Below, one piece after another: positions 43,054-51,648 of a DNA stretch of 64,000 nt; the first letter of the stretch is position 1, and every line of letters begins with the position of its first letter. The DNA is from Bacteroidales bacterium (lineage in GTDB: Bacteria > Bacteroidota > Bacteroidia > Bacteroidales > UBA932). The notes under the pieces were generated by a model. That model did not search any database. It was not told the origin of the DNA and saw only the letters and a list, made by a program, of their open reading frames with translations. The DNA is taken from assembly GCA_017443025.1 (NCBI GenBank), contig JAFSPG010000012.1, positions 1 through 64,000 on the forward strand. The letters are read 5' to 3'. A program made the translations under genes and the position numbers.

Positions 43054-43067
43054 TTCTAAAGCGGATG

Positions 43068-43075
43068 CAAAGGTA
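43068..43075 (-). promoter_or_regulatory. -7 box TACCTTTG of rpsU
   Basis: Consensus box on the minus strand, 31 bases before the ATG. Confidence 0.65.
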
Positions 43076-43115
43076 ATGATTGTTTTCGGAAATGCAAAGA
43101 TTTTATGAGACATCT

Positions 43116-43829
43116 TTATTTCGAAATGAGGGATATAAAATCTTCCATTCCTTTGGAGGCGACGGCCTTGATGTGGGTGATGCGGCTGTCGAAGACCTGA
43201 ACGTCCTTCGGGTCGATGAGATAGATAGGCGTATCCATGGAAGCATAGCGATACAGCCCGGCGGCCGGGTAAACCGAGAGGGAAGTGCCCACGATTAACA
43301 TGATGTCGGCCGCCTCGACGGCCTCGATGGCCTTTTCTATCTTGGGAACAGCCTCGCCGAACCAAACGATGTGCGGGCGGAGCTGCTGCCCGTTCGGGGC
43401 GCAGTCGCCGAGTCCGATCTCAGTGTATCCGATGTCGAAAACTTCAGCCTCGGAGGCCGTGCGGTCATAGACTCCGTGTTCGGGGCGGACCTTGGTGAGC
43501 TCGCCGTGAAGATGGATTATGTTTGTGCTGCCGGCCCTCTCGTGCAGATTGTCGACGTTCTGGGTTATGACCGTAACGCTGTAATCCTTTTCGAGCGAGG
43601 CTATAAGTTCGTGGGCTTTGTTGGGGTGTTTGTCTTTCAGTCCCGTACGGAGATGGTTGTAGAAGTCCAGCAGGAGCTTTTTGTCGGCCCTCCAGCCGTC
43701 TATGGATGCCACGACCTGAGGGTCGTAGTTGTTCCACATCCCGCCTTTGTCGCGGAAGGTATCCATTCCGCTTTCAGCGCTTACGCCGGCCCCTGTAAGA
43801 ACGGCAATTTTCTTACGCTTAAATGCCAT
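43116..43829 (-). CDS. cobB: NAD-dependent protein deacylase of the Sir2 family, without zinc cysteines
   Basis: A 237-residue sirtuin that removes acyl groups from lysines using NAD. Seen: GAGVSAESGMDTFRD at 13-27, TQNVDNLHERAG at 89-100, catalytic H108 (HLHGEL), LRPHIVWFGEAVP at 150-162, GTSLSVYPA. The usual four zinc-binding cysteines are missing; only C143 is present, as in some Bacteroidetes sirtuins. The class III YxxR pair that favours succinyl/malonyl-lysine is altered (FYNHLR). Start ATG 43829 lies 4 bases after the upstream ATPase stop, so the two form an operon; a start at 43859 is less likely. Confidence 0.92.
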   Translation of the reverse strand: MAFKRKKIAVLTGAGVSAESGMDTFRDKGGMWNNYDPQVVASIDGWRADKKLLLDFYNHLRTGLKDKHPNKAHELIASLEKDYSVTVITQNVDNLHERAGSTNIIHLHGELTKVRPEHGVYDRTASEAEVFDIGYTEIGLGDCAPNGQQLRPHIVWFGEAVPKIEKAIEAVEAADIMLIVGTSLSVYPAAGLYRYASMDTPIYLIDPKDVQVFDSRITHIKAVASKGMEDFISLISK

Positions 43830-43833
43830 AGAT

Positions 43834-45003
43834 TTAATTCGTTTCGCGGTCTGACTCAAAGTAATACTTCCGGGCCCAATACTCGAACAGAGGGTCGGTT
43901 ACCACAGGCTCGTCCTTCTCGTTGAACCAGACTATTTCCTTCTTCATCAGGGCTTCTTTCAGACGCTTTACGTTTGCCGAGGTGTTGAGATGATATTCCC
44001 GGATGATATCGGCGGAGCTGAACTTGGTGTGTCCGTCGAGTATGGCCTTGAGAAGGTTGACCTGGAAGGTTGTGAGGTCGTTCATCGTGGCGATGAAGCG
44101 GGACTCGTGTATGGCCAGAATGTCCTTTAGGGCTTCCATCAGCATGGATTCTACCACATATCCCCTCGAAAGGGAGTCGCAGATTGAGATGAAGTGGTTG
44201 ATATACCACATGTTGCAGCGGAAGAGCCGGCAGATGCCGTGGAGCAGGGAGCGGTCGATTTCCTTGCCGCTGAGCATGAAGCCGCGGTGGATGTAGTCGA
44301 TGATTTCACGTTCGTCGATTTCGGAAGGGCTGAATCTCTCTACAATCCTGAAGAAATAGGGGCTGCCGTAGAATACGGAAGTCATCGCATTGATCTGCGA
44401 GCCGCAGAAGACCATCGTGCAGCGCCCGCCAAGGCTTTCGCGGCGGGCGTAATCTTCCATCACCCCGCGCATTATCTTGAAAAGGCGGTCGGACTCTCCG
44501 GTATGCAGGATGCTCTGGAATTCTTCCATTATAAGAACCAGATTAGTCTGCTTTTCGTCGGCGAGGCGGAATGGGAGGGTAATCATAGCCTCGATGTCGC
44601 TGTCGTCTATGTCCCAGGAGAGGGAGATTACTTCGTCCCTCAGTTCGTATGACAGGGAATCAAAGACGAAATGCGTACCTGAAAGATAATTTTTTACTAT
44701 TTCTTCGTACTCTCCGGGTGAAACTGCAAAGGCACGGAGCACCGTACTGCCAAAACGCTTCAAAAATGAGGGTATATCCCTGATATTCATCGCGTTGAAC
44801 TCGCCGACGATGAATTGGCTCCCGCTGATTCGAATTTTCAGGAGAGCCTGCTGAATAAGTGAAGTTTTTCCACTTTTTGCCGGAGAAATGAGGGCTACGT
44901 GATTGCCGCCGGAAATGAAGTTGCCGAGAATGGCGCAATCATCCTTACGGCCGATAAAGTGCCTTCCAGTGACGTGAGAGCTATAAATGAATGGACTTTC
45001 CAT
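43834..45003 (-). CDS. AAA-type ATPase with C-terminal winged helix
   Basis: A 389-residue ATP-binding protein resembling archaeal-type STAND/AAA ATPases. An N-terminal FIGRKDD box precedes an atypical P-loop (SPAKSGKTS, first Gly replaced), and the Walker B strand is LVLIMEEFQS, with Glu before the catalytic-like Glu. A sensor-like TMVFCGSQ follows, and the C-terminal ~90 residues (LTTFQVNLLKAILDG...SADIIREYHLNTSANVKRL) look like a winged helix. Function unknown. It is followed 4 bases later by the sirtuin gene. Its 5' leader contains a striking run of palindromes. Confidence 0.75.
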   Translation of the reverse strand: MESPFIYSSHVTGRHFIGRKDDCAILGNFISGGNHVALISPAKSGKTSLIQQALLKIRISGSQFIVGEFNAMNIRDIPSFLKRFGSTVLRAFAVSPGEYEEIVKNYLSGTHFVFDSLSYELRDEVISLSWDIDDSDIEAMITLPFRLADEKQTNLVLIMEEFQSILHTGESDRLFKIMRGVMEDYARRESLGGRCTMVFCGSQINAMTSVFYGSPYFFRIVERFSPSEIDEREIIDYIHRGFMLSGKEIDRSLLHGICRLFRCNMWYINHFISICDSLSRGYVVESMLMEALKDILAIHESRFIATMNDLTTFQVNLLKAILDGHTKFSSADIIREYHLNTSANVKRLKEALMKKEIVWFNEKDEPVVTDPLFEYWARKYYFESDRETN

Positions 45004-45008
45004 AGATA

Positions 45009-45047
45009 TATAACAATAATGTTATAAGTTATAACTTTTATGTTATA
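45009..45047. promoter_or_regulatory. clustered palindromic operator sites before the AAA-type ATPase gene
   Basis: TATAACA-ATAA-TGTTATA (45009-45026), a perfect 12-base palindrome AAGTTATAACTT (45026-45037) and another TGTTATA (45041-45047) lie in 39 bases. The two TGTTATA half-sites are 21 bases apart, two helical turns. They lie between the predicted promoter (45074-45081) and the start codon, where a bound repressor would block transcription. Confidence 0.55.
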
Positions 45048-45073
45048 GGCAAAATTGCGTAACTTTTGTGTTT

Positions 45074-45081
45074 CAAATATA
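45074..45081 (-). promoter_or_regulatory. -7 box TATATTTG of the ATPase - sirtuin operon
   Basis: Consensus box on the minus strand, 70 bases before the ATG at 45003, upstream of the palindrome cluster. Confidence 0.55.
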
Positions 45082-45161
45082 CAAAATTCCACCTTAATGG
45101 AAATGCTTTTGCGACTTTTTTTACAGAAAGATTGTCTTTTCGAGAAAGTTTTGCCCAAATG

Positions 45162-45192
45162 TTTGCAGAGTGAAGAAAAATGTCTATATTTG
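45162..45192 (+). promoter_or_regulatory. promoter of rplU-rpmA
   Basis: TTTG (45162-45165) and TATATTTG (45185-45192) are 19 bases apart. The predicted leader of about 80 bases can form small stems, but I do not recognise a known ribosomal leader. Confidence 0.75.
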
Positions 45193-45278
45193 CGGGCTAA
45201 ATTTTATGACCGCTAAGCCAGTCAAGATCTGCCGGAGAGCAGACGCTTACGGTTCCGAACTTTAAGAGTTTTTTAATA

Positions 45279-45590
45279 ATGTACGCAATTGTTGATATTG
45301 CAGGGCAGCAGTTCAAAGTAGAAGCTGGCTCGAAAATCTTTGTCAACCGTCTTGCAGCCAAGAAAGATGAGGCTGTCCAGTTCGACAAAGTGCTCCTCGT
45401 CGAGGACGGTGGAGCCGTTAAGGTTGGCGCCCCTTACGTAGAAGGCGCAGTTGTAAAGGCAACCGTTCTTGCCGACGATGTAAAGGCCAAGAAGGTTCTC
45501 GTTTTCAAGAAAATCCGTCGTAAAGGCTTCCAGAAGCTCAATGGCCATCGCCAGAAGCTCACCTGGGTTCGTATTGACGCTATCGCTTAA
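45279..45590 (+). CDS. rplU: 50S ribosomal protein L21
   Basis: A 103-residue protein starting MYAIVDIAGQQFKVEAG, with GAPYVEGAVVKATVL and KKVLVFKKIRRKGFQKLNGHRQ, the diagnostic L21 sequence. It binds 23S rRNA. First gene of an L21-L27 operon, the usual bacterial order, with its own promoter and no Shine-Dalgarno sequence. Confidence 0.97.
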   Translation: MYAIVDIAGQQFKVEAGSKIFVNRLAAKKDEAVQFDKVLLVEDGGAVKVGAPYVEGAVVKATVLADDVKAKKVLVFKKIRRKGFQKLNGHRQKLTWVRIDAIA

Positions 45591-45593
45591 TTT

Positions 45594-45600
45594 GAGGAGG
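45594..45600 (+). promoter_or_regulatory. Shine-Dalgarno of rpmA
   Basis: GAGGAGG eight bases before the rpmA ATG, one of the few clear SD sites in this window. Confidence 0.65.
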
Positions 45601-45608
45601 AATTTATT

Positions 45609-45869
45609 ATGGCACATAAAAAAGGTCAATCCAGTTCAAAGAACGGTCGTGAGTCACATAGCAAACGACTTGGCGTCAAGAAGTTCGGCGGTCAGGTAGT
45701 AAAGGCCGGCAACATCATCGTACGCCAGAGAGGTACAGTTCACAACCCCGACCTCAATGTAGGTATCGGTAAGGACCACACCCTCTATGCACTTATTGAC
45801 GGTACCGTCAAATTCACCCGCAAGAAAGACGACAAATCCTTCGTTTCCGTAGTTCCTTTCGAGAACTAG
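45609..45869 (+). CDS. rpmA: 50S ribosomal protein L27
   Basis: An 86-residue basic protein starting [28 protein letters not shown], with [24 protein letters not shown]; this is L27, which touches the peptidyl-transferase centre. The N-terminus starts directly with AHKKG, without the cleaved extension seen in Firmicutes. It follows L21 by 18 bases and is preceded by a clear Shine-Dalgarno sequence. Confidence 0.97.
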   Translation: MAHKKGQSSSKNGRESHSKRLGVKKFGGQVVKAGNIIVRQRGTVHNPDLNVGIGKDHTLYALIDGTVKFTRKKDDKSFVSVVPFEN

Positions 45870-45901
45870 GGCTGAAGGCACGCTCGCTGAGAGATTGAGA
45901 G

Positions 45902-45943
45902 AGGGACTGCACTTCTAGCCGATGTGCCGTCCCTTTGTCTTTT
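45902..45943 (+). terminator. terminator after rpmA
   Basis: AGGGAC-t-GCAC pairs with GTGC-c-GTCCCT around an 11-base loop, followed by TTTGTCTTTT. Confidence 0.75.
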
Positions 45944-45966
45944 AAAGGAATAAACAAGTTTCGTAT

Positions 45967-47238
45967 ATGCTTACGCTTAAAGCTCTCCGTGACAACCCGG
46001 AGTTAATCATCAAGAAACTGGCTGTCAAGAATTTCGACGCCACTCAGATTGTGGCCGATATCATCCGTCTGGACGATAACCGCAAGGCTCTCCAGCAGAA
46101 AAGCGACGCCCTTCTGGGCGAGCAGAAAAAACGTGCCGCCGCCATCGGCGAGCTGATGAAGCAAGGCCTTAAGGCCGAAGCTGAAGCCGCGAAAGCCGAG
46201 GTGGCAGCCCTCAAGGCCGAATCCAACGACCTCCTTGCCCAGGCTGAAGCCAATAACAAAGAACTCGAGGCAAAGCTCGTCCTTCTGCCCAACACTCCCT
46301 GCGACCAGGTCCCCGAAGGAAAGGGCGCAGAGGACAACGTTGTAGTACGCATGGGCGGCCCGGAGCCCGTTCTCCCTGAGAACGCTCTTCCTCACTGGGA
46401 GCTCGCTAAGAAATACGATATCATCGACTTCGACCTCGGAGTTAAGATTACCGGCGCAGGCTTCCCTGTATATAAAGGTAAGGGCGCCCGCCTGCAGAGG
46501 GCTCTCATCAACTTCTTCCTCGACCGCAACACTGCTGCCGGCTACAAGGAAGTCGAACCTCCTGTGATGGTGAACTCAGCATCCGGCTTCGGTACCGGCC
46601 AGCTCCCCGACAAGGAGGCCCAGATGTACTACGCTCCGCTGGATGATTTCTATATGGTTCCTACGGCCGAAGTGCCTGTTACCAACATCTTCCGCGACGA
46701 AATTCTCGCCAACGACGCCTTCCCTCAGAAGCTTACGGCTTATACGCCCTGCTTCCGCCGCGAGGCCGGCTCCTACGGCAAGGACGTAAGGGGTCTTAAC
46801 CGTCTGCATCAGTTCGACAAAGTCGAAATAGTGCGCGTAGAGAAGCCCGCCGAGAGCTATGCAGCCCTCGACGAAATGATCGCTCATGTCGAGAGCCTTG
46901 TTCAGGCTCTCGGTCTGCGTTACCGCATCCTCCGCCTCTGCGGCGGCGACATGAGCTTCACCTCCGCCATTACCTACGACTTCGAACTCTGGTCTGCAGC
47001 ACAGGGCCGCTGGCTCGAGATTTCTTCAGTGTCCAACTTCGAGAGCTATCAGGCCAACCGCCTGCATCTGCGCTACCGCGACGAAAATGGCAAGATTCAG
47101 CTCTGCCACACTCTGAACGGCAGTTCGCTTGCTCTTCCCCGTGTCGTTGCCGCCTTGCTTGAAGACAATCAGAAAGACGGTTATATCGAGATACCTGAAG
47201 TTCTGCGTCCTTACACCGGTTTCGACCGAATCGACTAA
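45967..47238 (+). CDS. serS: seryl-tRNA synthetase
   Basis: A 423-residue class II aminoacyl-tRNA synthetase that charges tRNA-Ser. The N-terminal long coiled-coil arm (residues 30-100, rich in Ala/Lys/Glu) that grips the tRNA variable loop is clear; the catalytic part has motif 2 as TPCFRREAGSYGKDVRGLNRLHQFDKVE and motif 3 as NGSSLALPRVVAALLEDNQ. Length is normal. It precedes ruvC by 6 bases, so the two are probably cotranscribed. Confidence 0.97.
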   Translation: MLTLKALRDNPELIIKKLAVKNFDATQIVADIIRLDDNRKALQQKSDALLGEQKKRAAAIGELMKQGLKAEAEAAKAEVAALKAESNDLLAQAEANNKELEAKLVLLPNTPCDQVPEGKGAEDNVVVRMGGPEPVLPENALPHWELAKKYDIIDFDLGVKITGAGFPVYKGKGARLQRALINFFLDRNTAAGYKEVEPPVMVNSASGFGTGQLPDKEAQMYYAPLDDFYMVPTAEVPVTNIFRDEILANDAFPQKLTAYTPCFRREAGSYGKDVRGLNRLHQFDKVEIVRVEKPAESYAALDEMIAHVESLVQALGLRYRILRLCGGDMSFTSAITYDFELWSAAQGRWLEISSVSNFESYQANRLHLRYRDENGKIQLCHTLNGSSLALPRVVAALLEDNQKDGYIEIPEVLRPYTGFDRID

Positions 47239-47244
47239 ACTACG

Positions 47245-47799
47245 ATGGCCGACGCAAAGACCATCCTTGGAATTGACCCCGGAACCAATTTGCTTGGTTT
47301 CGGGATCATTCGCGTCATGGGGCGCTCGGCCGAGTATGTGGATATGGGTATCCTCGACCTCCGAAAGGAGAAGGACGCCTATGCCAAACTGAAGGCTATA
47401 TACGACTGCATCTCAGAGGTTTGCAAGACTTATCATCCCGACGAAATGGCCCTTGAATCGCCTTTCTACGGCAAGAACGCCCAGGTCATCCTGAAGCTCG
47501 GCAGGGCTCAGGGCGCGGCGATGATGGCTGGCTTGCAGTATGGTATAAAAGTATATGAGTATGCTCCGCGCCGTGCAAAGGAGGCTATAGTCGGAAATGG
47601 AGCCGCTTCGAAGGAGCAGGTGCGCAATATGCTGGAGCGCACTCTCAAAGTTGACCTTGCGTCAAAGCATCTGGATGCTACTGATGCACTGGCTATTGCG
47701 ATGTGTCACTTCTACGAACAGTCTAACCCTGTTCACTCCGGAGGAAAGGCCTCCGGCTGGGAAAAGTTCGTGAAAGAAAACCCCGACAGGGTGAAATAA
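47245..47799 (+). CDS. ruvC: Holliday junction resolvase RuvC
   Basis: A 184-residue crossover junction endonuclease. The acidic catalytic residues are in place: D in GIDPGTNLLGFGII near residue 8, E in ALESPFYGKNAQ near 68, and the D pair in HLDATDALAIAMCHF near 140. Length is normal with a short C-terminal tail. Located 6 bases after serS. Confidence 0.96.
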   Translation: MADAKTILGIDPGTNLLGFGIIRVMGRSAEYVDMGILDLRKEKDAYAKLKAIYDCISEVCKTYHPDEMALESPFYGKNAQVILKLGRAQGAAMMAGLQYGIKVYEYAPRRAKEAIVGNGAASKEQVRNMLERTLKVDLASKHLDATDALAIAMCHFYEQSNPVHSGGKASGWEKFVKENPDRVK

Positions 47800-47820
47800 A
47801 AAATTTTTTACATAGTTTTT

Positions 47821-47828
47821 TAACTTTG
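47821..47828 (+). promoter_or_regulatory. -7 box TAACTTTG of the third receptor gene
   Basis: Consensus box 50 bases before the ATG at 47879. Confidence 0.6.
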
Positions 47829-47878
47829 TTGCTGTTCCTGCATCTAATCAAAGATGTACAAATAAGTTAGCATTAAAG

Positions 47879-50800
47879 ATGAAAGCATTGAAAGTTATCA
47901 GCGTTGTCCTGGCTGCTTTTGCACTGGCCTTTCTCGTTCCGGCCGGAGTCGCATCTGCACAGCCGCCTCAGTCGCACAGGATGTCCAACATGCCCCCGCC
48001 GGCTTCGGTGAAGCTGGTCCTTCAGGATTCTTCGAGCGGCGAGCCTGTTCCTTTTGCAACCATTTCGCTTAGTCGCGAGGGCTCGCAGAAGCCATCCAAA
48101 TACGTCCTCTCCGAGGAGGACGGTAGCGCCAAATTCGAGCGCGTCCGTCCCGGAAAGTATATCCTCACCGCTGAGCTGCTTGGCTTCAAGGCTTACAAGA
48201 CAACTGTCGAGGTTAAGGGCGAGCTCGATTTGGGTGTTCTCAAGATTGACCCTGACCGCGAGATGCTTGCCTCTGCATCGGTAAGCGCCGCCGGCAATCC
48301 CATCATAATGAAGAAGGATACCGTCGAGTACAATGCTACCTCGTTCAAGACCACCGACAACGATATGCTTGAGGACCTTCTCAAAAAGCTTCCCGGCGTA
48401 GAAATCAGCGAGGATGGCACGGTGACGCATAACGGAAAGACTATCAGTAAGATAACCATCGCCGGAAAGACCTTTTTCCTCGACGACCCTCAGCTGGCAA
48501 CCAAGAACATTCCCGCTAAGATTATCGAAAAGGTAAAGGTTGTTGACCAGAAGTCCGAGCAGGCCAGGTTCACCGGCATCGACGACGGAAACGAAGAAAC
48601 GGTCATCGACCTCTCTATAATGCCCAATATGATGCACGGACTCTTCGGTAACGTGATGGGCGGAGGCGGCCACGACTGGCTCAAATCCGAAAACGGAGAG
48701 AGCTTCAATACCGGCGACGGCGACTACCGTTACCAGGGAGCAGCCTTCATCGGAAAATTCACCGATAAAACTCAGCTCGGTGTCATTCTCAACGGCAACA
48801 ATACCAATAACCGCGGTTTCAACGACATGGCCGGCAGCATGATGCAGGGCATGCGCGGAGGTGGCGGTGGAATGGGACGCCGTCAGGGTGGCTGGGGTGC
48901 CGGCAACGGTATCACAACTTCCTGGATGGGCGGTCTCAACGGTAACTTCACTCTCTTCGACGACAATATGGAACTTGGCCCGAACTACCTCTTCAATGCT
49001 ACGAAGAAGCACGTCATCGAGCAGAGTGTAAAGACCACTCACATGGACGACTACGACCTTATCTACAACGTCCCTGACGGAGTGAGCAACACGAATTCTT
49101 ACGGCCACCGTCTCGGCGCCCGTATCGACCATAAGTTCTCCGACAAGACTTCCATCCTCTTCCAGCCGCAGTTCCATATCGGCAAGGGAGATTACCGCGA
49201 GTTCAATAGCTTTGACACTTACGCTGATTATCTGGATGGCTCGCCGAGGCGCCGTGTAAACGATGGTTTCAAGAACAGTACCGGCGACAACAACAGCATG
49301 CAGGCCAATGGTTTCCTCCTCCTTCGTCAGCGTCTCGGAAAGCCCGGCCGTACAATGTCGGCTTTCTTCCGCTATGACCTTAAGACCAACGACCTCGACG
49401 GTTTCAACCAGAGTCTCACCAAGACCTACGACGGCGAGCTTATAACCGATACTGATATTGTCAACCAGCGCTTCGACCAGAAGAACCGCCAGTACAGCCT
49501 GTCTGGCCGCATTACTTATACCGAGCCTCTGGCAAAGCATTTCTTCTTCGAGGCCAACTACGGACTCAGCTGGTCGAAGAACACCTCCGACAAGAAGACT
49601 TATACTTCAGGCGGAGACCCTGTCTTTACGCCCGAGCAGCACGATTATGAGCGTACCGGAGAGGAACCTGATCCTCGCTATTCGAATACGGTTCTCAATC
49701 GCTATATCAATCAGACAATTGGAGGTACCTTCGTTTACCAGAAGGATAAGTTCAACGCCCAGGTGGGCTTGAACGCCAATCCTACCAACACACATAACGA
49801 GACCAACGGAAAGACCTACGACAACAAGGTCATGAACTGGGCTCCTTCGGCCAGGATGTGGTTCGATATCGGAGAGAATACTACTTTCCGCCTATTCTAC
49901 TGGGGCCGTACTTCACAGCCTTCCACCTCGCAGCTAATGGCTGTGCCGGATAATTCCGACCCTCTCAACGTATCCTTCGGTAACCCTTTCCTGAAGCCAT
50001 ATTTCAACCATAATTTCCGCAGCGAATTCCGCCTTACCAACAAGAAGACCTTTACTTCGGTGAGCGTCAATCTGGATGGAGGCTTTGTCCACAAGCCCAT
50101 TGTCAATGCATCCTGGGCCGGAATCAACGGCGTTCAGTATGCCCTTCCCGTCAACGGACCGGATTCCTTCAACGGAAACATGCGTATTTTCGTCAATTCT
50201 CCGATTGCAAAGTCGAACTTCTCTATATTCGCCGTAACCAGACTCTCTTACAGCAAGTCATCTTCATTCGTAGGGAAGAGCGCCCTGGATATGTCGCCTT
50301 ACATCGACCCCGTGACCGCAGAGTTCGATTATAATAAATTCTTCACTGATTTCCCGGATCTCTCCGAGTCCGACGCATTTGTGAATAATACCATCAAGAC
50401 CTTCTCGGGTATACAGAGAATACGTCTGACCTACCGCAATGATTTCATCGAGGTTATGGGCGGCGGCCGTGTTGGTTTCAACAAGTCCTGGTACACTCAG
50501 GGTACATCCAATCTTACCTGGAGAAATCAACTTGATGGTTCGATTAACCTTACTCTTCCCAAGGGCTTCAACGTAGTAACGGACGTACGTTACAACTGGT
50601 ATCGCGGTTATTCCGTTGACCAGGATAGCGAGACTATCCTTAACGCCCAGATCAGCAAGACCATACTCAAGAATGCAGTTACCCTCTCGCTCAAGGCCTA
50701 CGACCTTCTGAATCAGGGCAAGAACCTCTCGATTACCGATTCCGCCAACTATCATCAGGAGACTCTCAACAATACCCTCGGAAGGTATGTAATGTTCTCC

Positions 50801-50902
50801 GTAACATTCCGCTTCGGCGACTTTGGAAACCTCAAGAATGCCAAGGGTGGTATGAGGGGCTTCGGCGGCGGCCGTGGCGGACGCGGTGGATTCCGCCGTT
50901 AG
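47879..50902 (+). CDS. TonB-dependent receptor-like outer-membrane protein with Gly/Arg-rich tail
   Basis: A 1007-residue outer-membrane protein: signal peptide (up to GVASAQ), a carboxypeptidase-regulatory-like domain (about 40-125), a plug-like region (TVEYNATSFKTTDNDMLEDLL, KTISKITIAGKTFFLDDP) and a long OMP_b-brl_3-type barrel. A Gly/Met-rich loop (GGGGGMGRRQGGWGAG near residue 325) is inserted in the barrel. Instead of ending at the usual aromatic residue (MFSVTFRFGDF), the chain goes on for about 25 residues of Gly/Arg repeats (GGRGGRGGFRR). The tail is unusual for a barrel protein. The stop overlaps the convergent tcdA stop by 3 bases. Ligand unknown. Confidence 0.88.
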   Translation: MKALKVISVVLAAFALAFLVPAGVASAQPPQSHRMSNMPPPASVKLVLQDSSSGEPVPFATISLSREGSQKPSKYVLSEEDGSAKFERVRPGKYILTAELLGFKAYKTTVEVKGELDLGVLKIDPDREMLASASVSAAGNPIIMKKDTVEYNATSFKTTDNDMLEDLLKKLPGVEISEDGTVTHNGKTISKITIAGKTFFLDDPQLATKNIPAKIIEKVKVVDQKSEQARFTGIDDGNEETVIDLSIMPNMMHGLFGNVMGGGGHDWLKSENGESFNTGDGDYRYQGAAFIGKFTDKTQLGVILNGNNTNNRGFNDMAGSMMQGMRGGGGGMGRRQGGWGAGNGITTSWMGGLNGNFTLFDDNMELGPNYLFNATKKHVIEQSVKTTHMDDYDLIYNVPDGVSNTNSYGHRLGARIDHKFSDKTSILFQPQFHIGKGDYREFNSFDTYADYLDGSPRRRVNDGFKNSTGDNNSMQANGFLLLRQRLGKPGRTMSAFFRYDLKTNDLDGFNQSLTKTYDGELITDTDIVNQRFDQKNRQYSLSGRITYTEPLAKHFFFEANYGLSWSKNTSDKKTYTSGGDPVFTPEQHDYERTGEEPDPRYSNTVLNRYINQTIGGTFVYQKDKFNAQVGLNANPTNTHNETNGKTYDNKVMNWAPSARMWFDIGENTTFRLFYWGRTSQPSTSQLMAVPDNSDPLNVSFGNPFLKPYFNHNFRSEFRLTNKKTFTSVSVNLDGGFVHKPIVNASWAGINGVQYALPVNGPDSFNGNMRIFVNSPIAKSNFSIFAVTRLSYSKSSSFVGKSALDMSPYIDPVTAEFDYNKFFTDFPDLSESDAFVNNTIKTFSGIQRIRLTYRNDFIEVMGGGRVGFNKSWYTQGTSNLTWRNQLDGSINLTLPKGFNVVTDVRYNWYRGYSVDQDSETILNAQISKTILKNAVTLSLKAYDLLNQGKNLSITDSANYHQETLNNTLGRYVMFSVTFRFGDFGNLKNAKGGMRGFGGGRGGRGGFRR

Positions 50903-51648
50903 GCTTCGGAGAGCTTTGAATTAAGATCTTTGAGTACGAGACCCGCGAGGGTCATACCGAAAATAGCTGTCACAGGGGCTGCAGAGCCGTTGATGACAGC
51001 TTTTTTTGCGTCCAGATGGCCGCCTTCGCGCTCGGGCTGCCAGCGGTTCTCGAGGACTTCGTCGCTGTAGACGCATTTGATTTTGCGGGAGGGGAGAGTG
51101 CCGTTCTGCCGCATTCTCTTGCGCAGCATGGCGCCCAGCGGGCAGCCACGGACTTTCCAGAATTCCGCCACCTTGACCTTGGTGGGGTCTATCTTGCAGG
51201 CAGCTCCCATCGACGAAAACACCTTTGCCTTGGTGCGTGTGGCGGCGCATAGAAGCAGGCGTTTTTCCTTAAGGGTGTCGATTGCGTCGATGATATAATC
51301 ATAGGAATCCAGATTGAAGGAATCCATGGTTTCTTCAGAATATACTTTGTTCAGCGCGGTGATTTCGGCATCGGGATTTATCTCCAGCAGCCTGTCGCGC
51401 AGGGCCTCCGCCTTTGGCTGGCCTATGGTCTTTACGGTGGCCATCAGCTGACGGTTGATGTTCGAGAGGCTTACTTCGTCGGCGTCGCAGACGGTAAGGT
51501 GCTTGAGCCCGGAGCGTACAAGCCCCTCGGCGCACCAGCTCCCGACGCCTCCGAGACCGAGAATGATGACGCGGACCTCGGCGATGCGGCTCATTACCTC
51601 ATCGCCCAGAATCATTCTGGTACGGTCGAATTTAGGGTCTTGCGTCAT
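50899..51648 (-). CDS. tcdA: tRNA threonylcarbamoyladenosine dehydratase (TcdA/YgdL)
   Basis: A 249-residue E1-like/ThiF-family enzyme that closes t6A37 of tRNAs into the cyclic ct6A form using ATP. ATP-binding GLGGVGSWCAEGLVRSGL is near residue 30, DADEVSLSNINRQL near 55, and the C-terminal CVYSDE and GSAAPVTAIFGMTLA segments fit TcdA. The start overlaps the lnt stop in an ATGA junction, so the two are coupled on the minus strand. Confidence 0.93.
   Translation of the reverse strand: MTQDPKFDRTRMILGDEVMSRIAEVRVIILGLGGVGSWCAEGLVRSGLKHLTVCDADEVSLSNINRQLMATVKTIGQPKAEALRDRLLEINPDAEITALNKVYSEETMDSFNLDSYDYIIDAIDTLKEKRLLLCAATRTKAKVFSSMGAACKIDPTKVKVAEFWKVRGCPLGAMLRKRMRQNGTLPSRKIKCVYSDEVLENRWQPEREGGHLDAKKAVINGSAAPVTAIFGMTLAGLVLKDLNSKLSEA

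Noticed and set aside
43116..45003. Sir2-NTPase anti-phage defence system
   Set aside because: The sirtuin has the length and motifs of a housekeeping-type deacylase, and the ATPase lacks helicase or STAND-repeat sections; the pairing alone is not enough.
45193..45278. Ribosomal-protein leader (L21 type) before rplU
   Set aside because: Small stems can be drawn in the 85-base leader, but nothing matches a leader I know, and one sequence is not enough to support it.
47873..49540. Long open frame (555 codons) on the minus strand opposite the third receptor gene
   Set aside because: It is antisense to a clear signal-peptide/plug/barrel protein, has low-complexity Val/Glu/Leu content typical of a shadow of GC-rich codon use, and matches no family.
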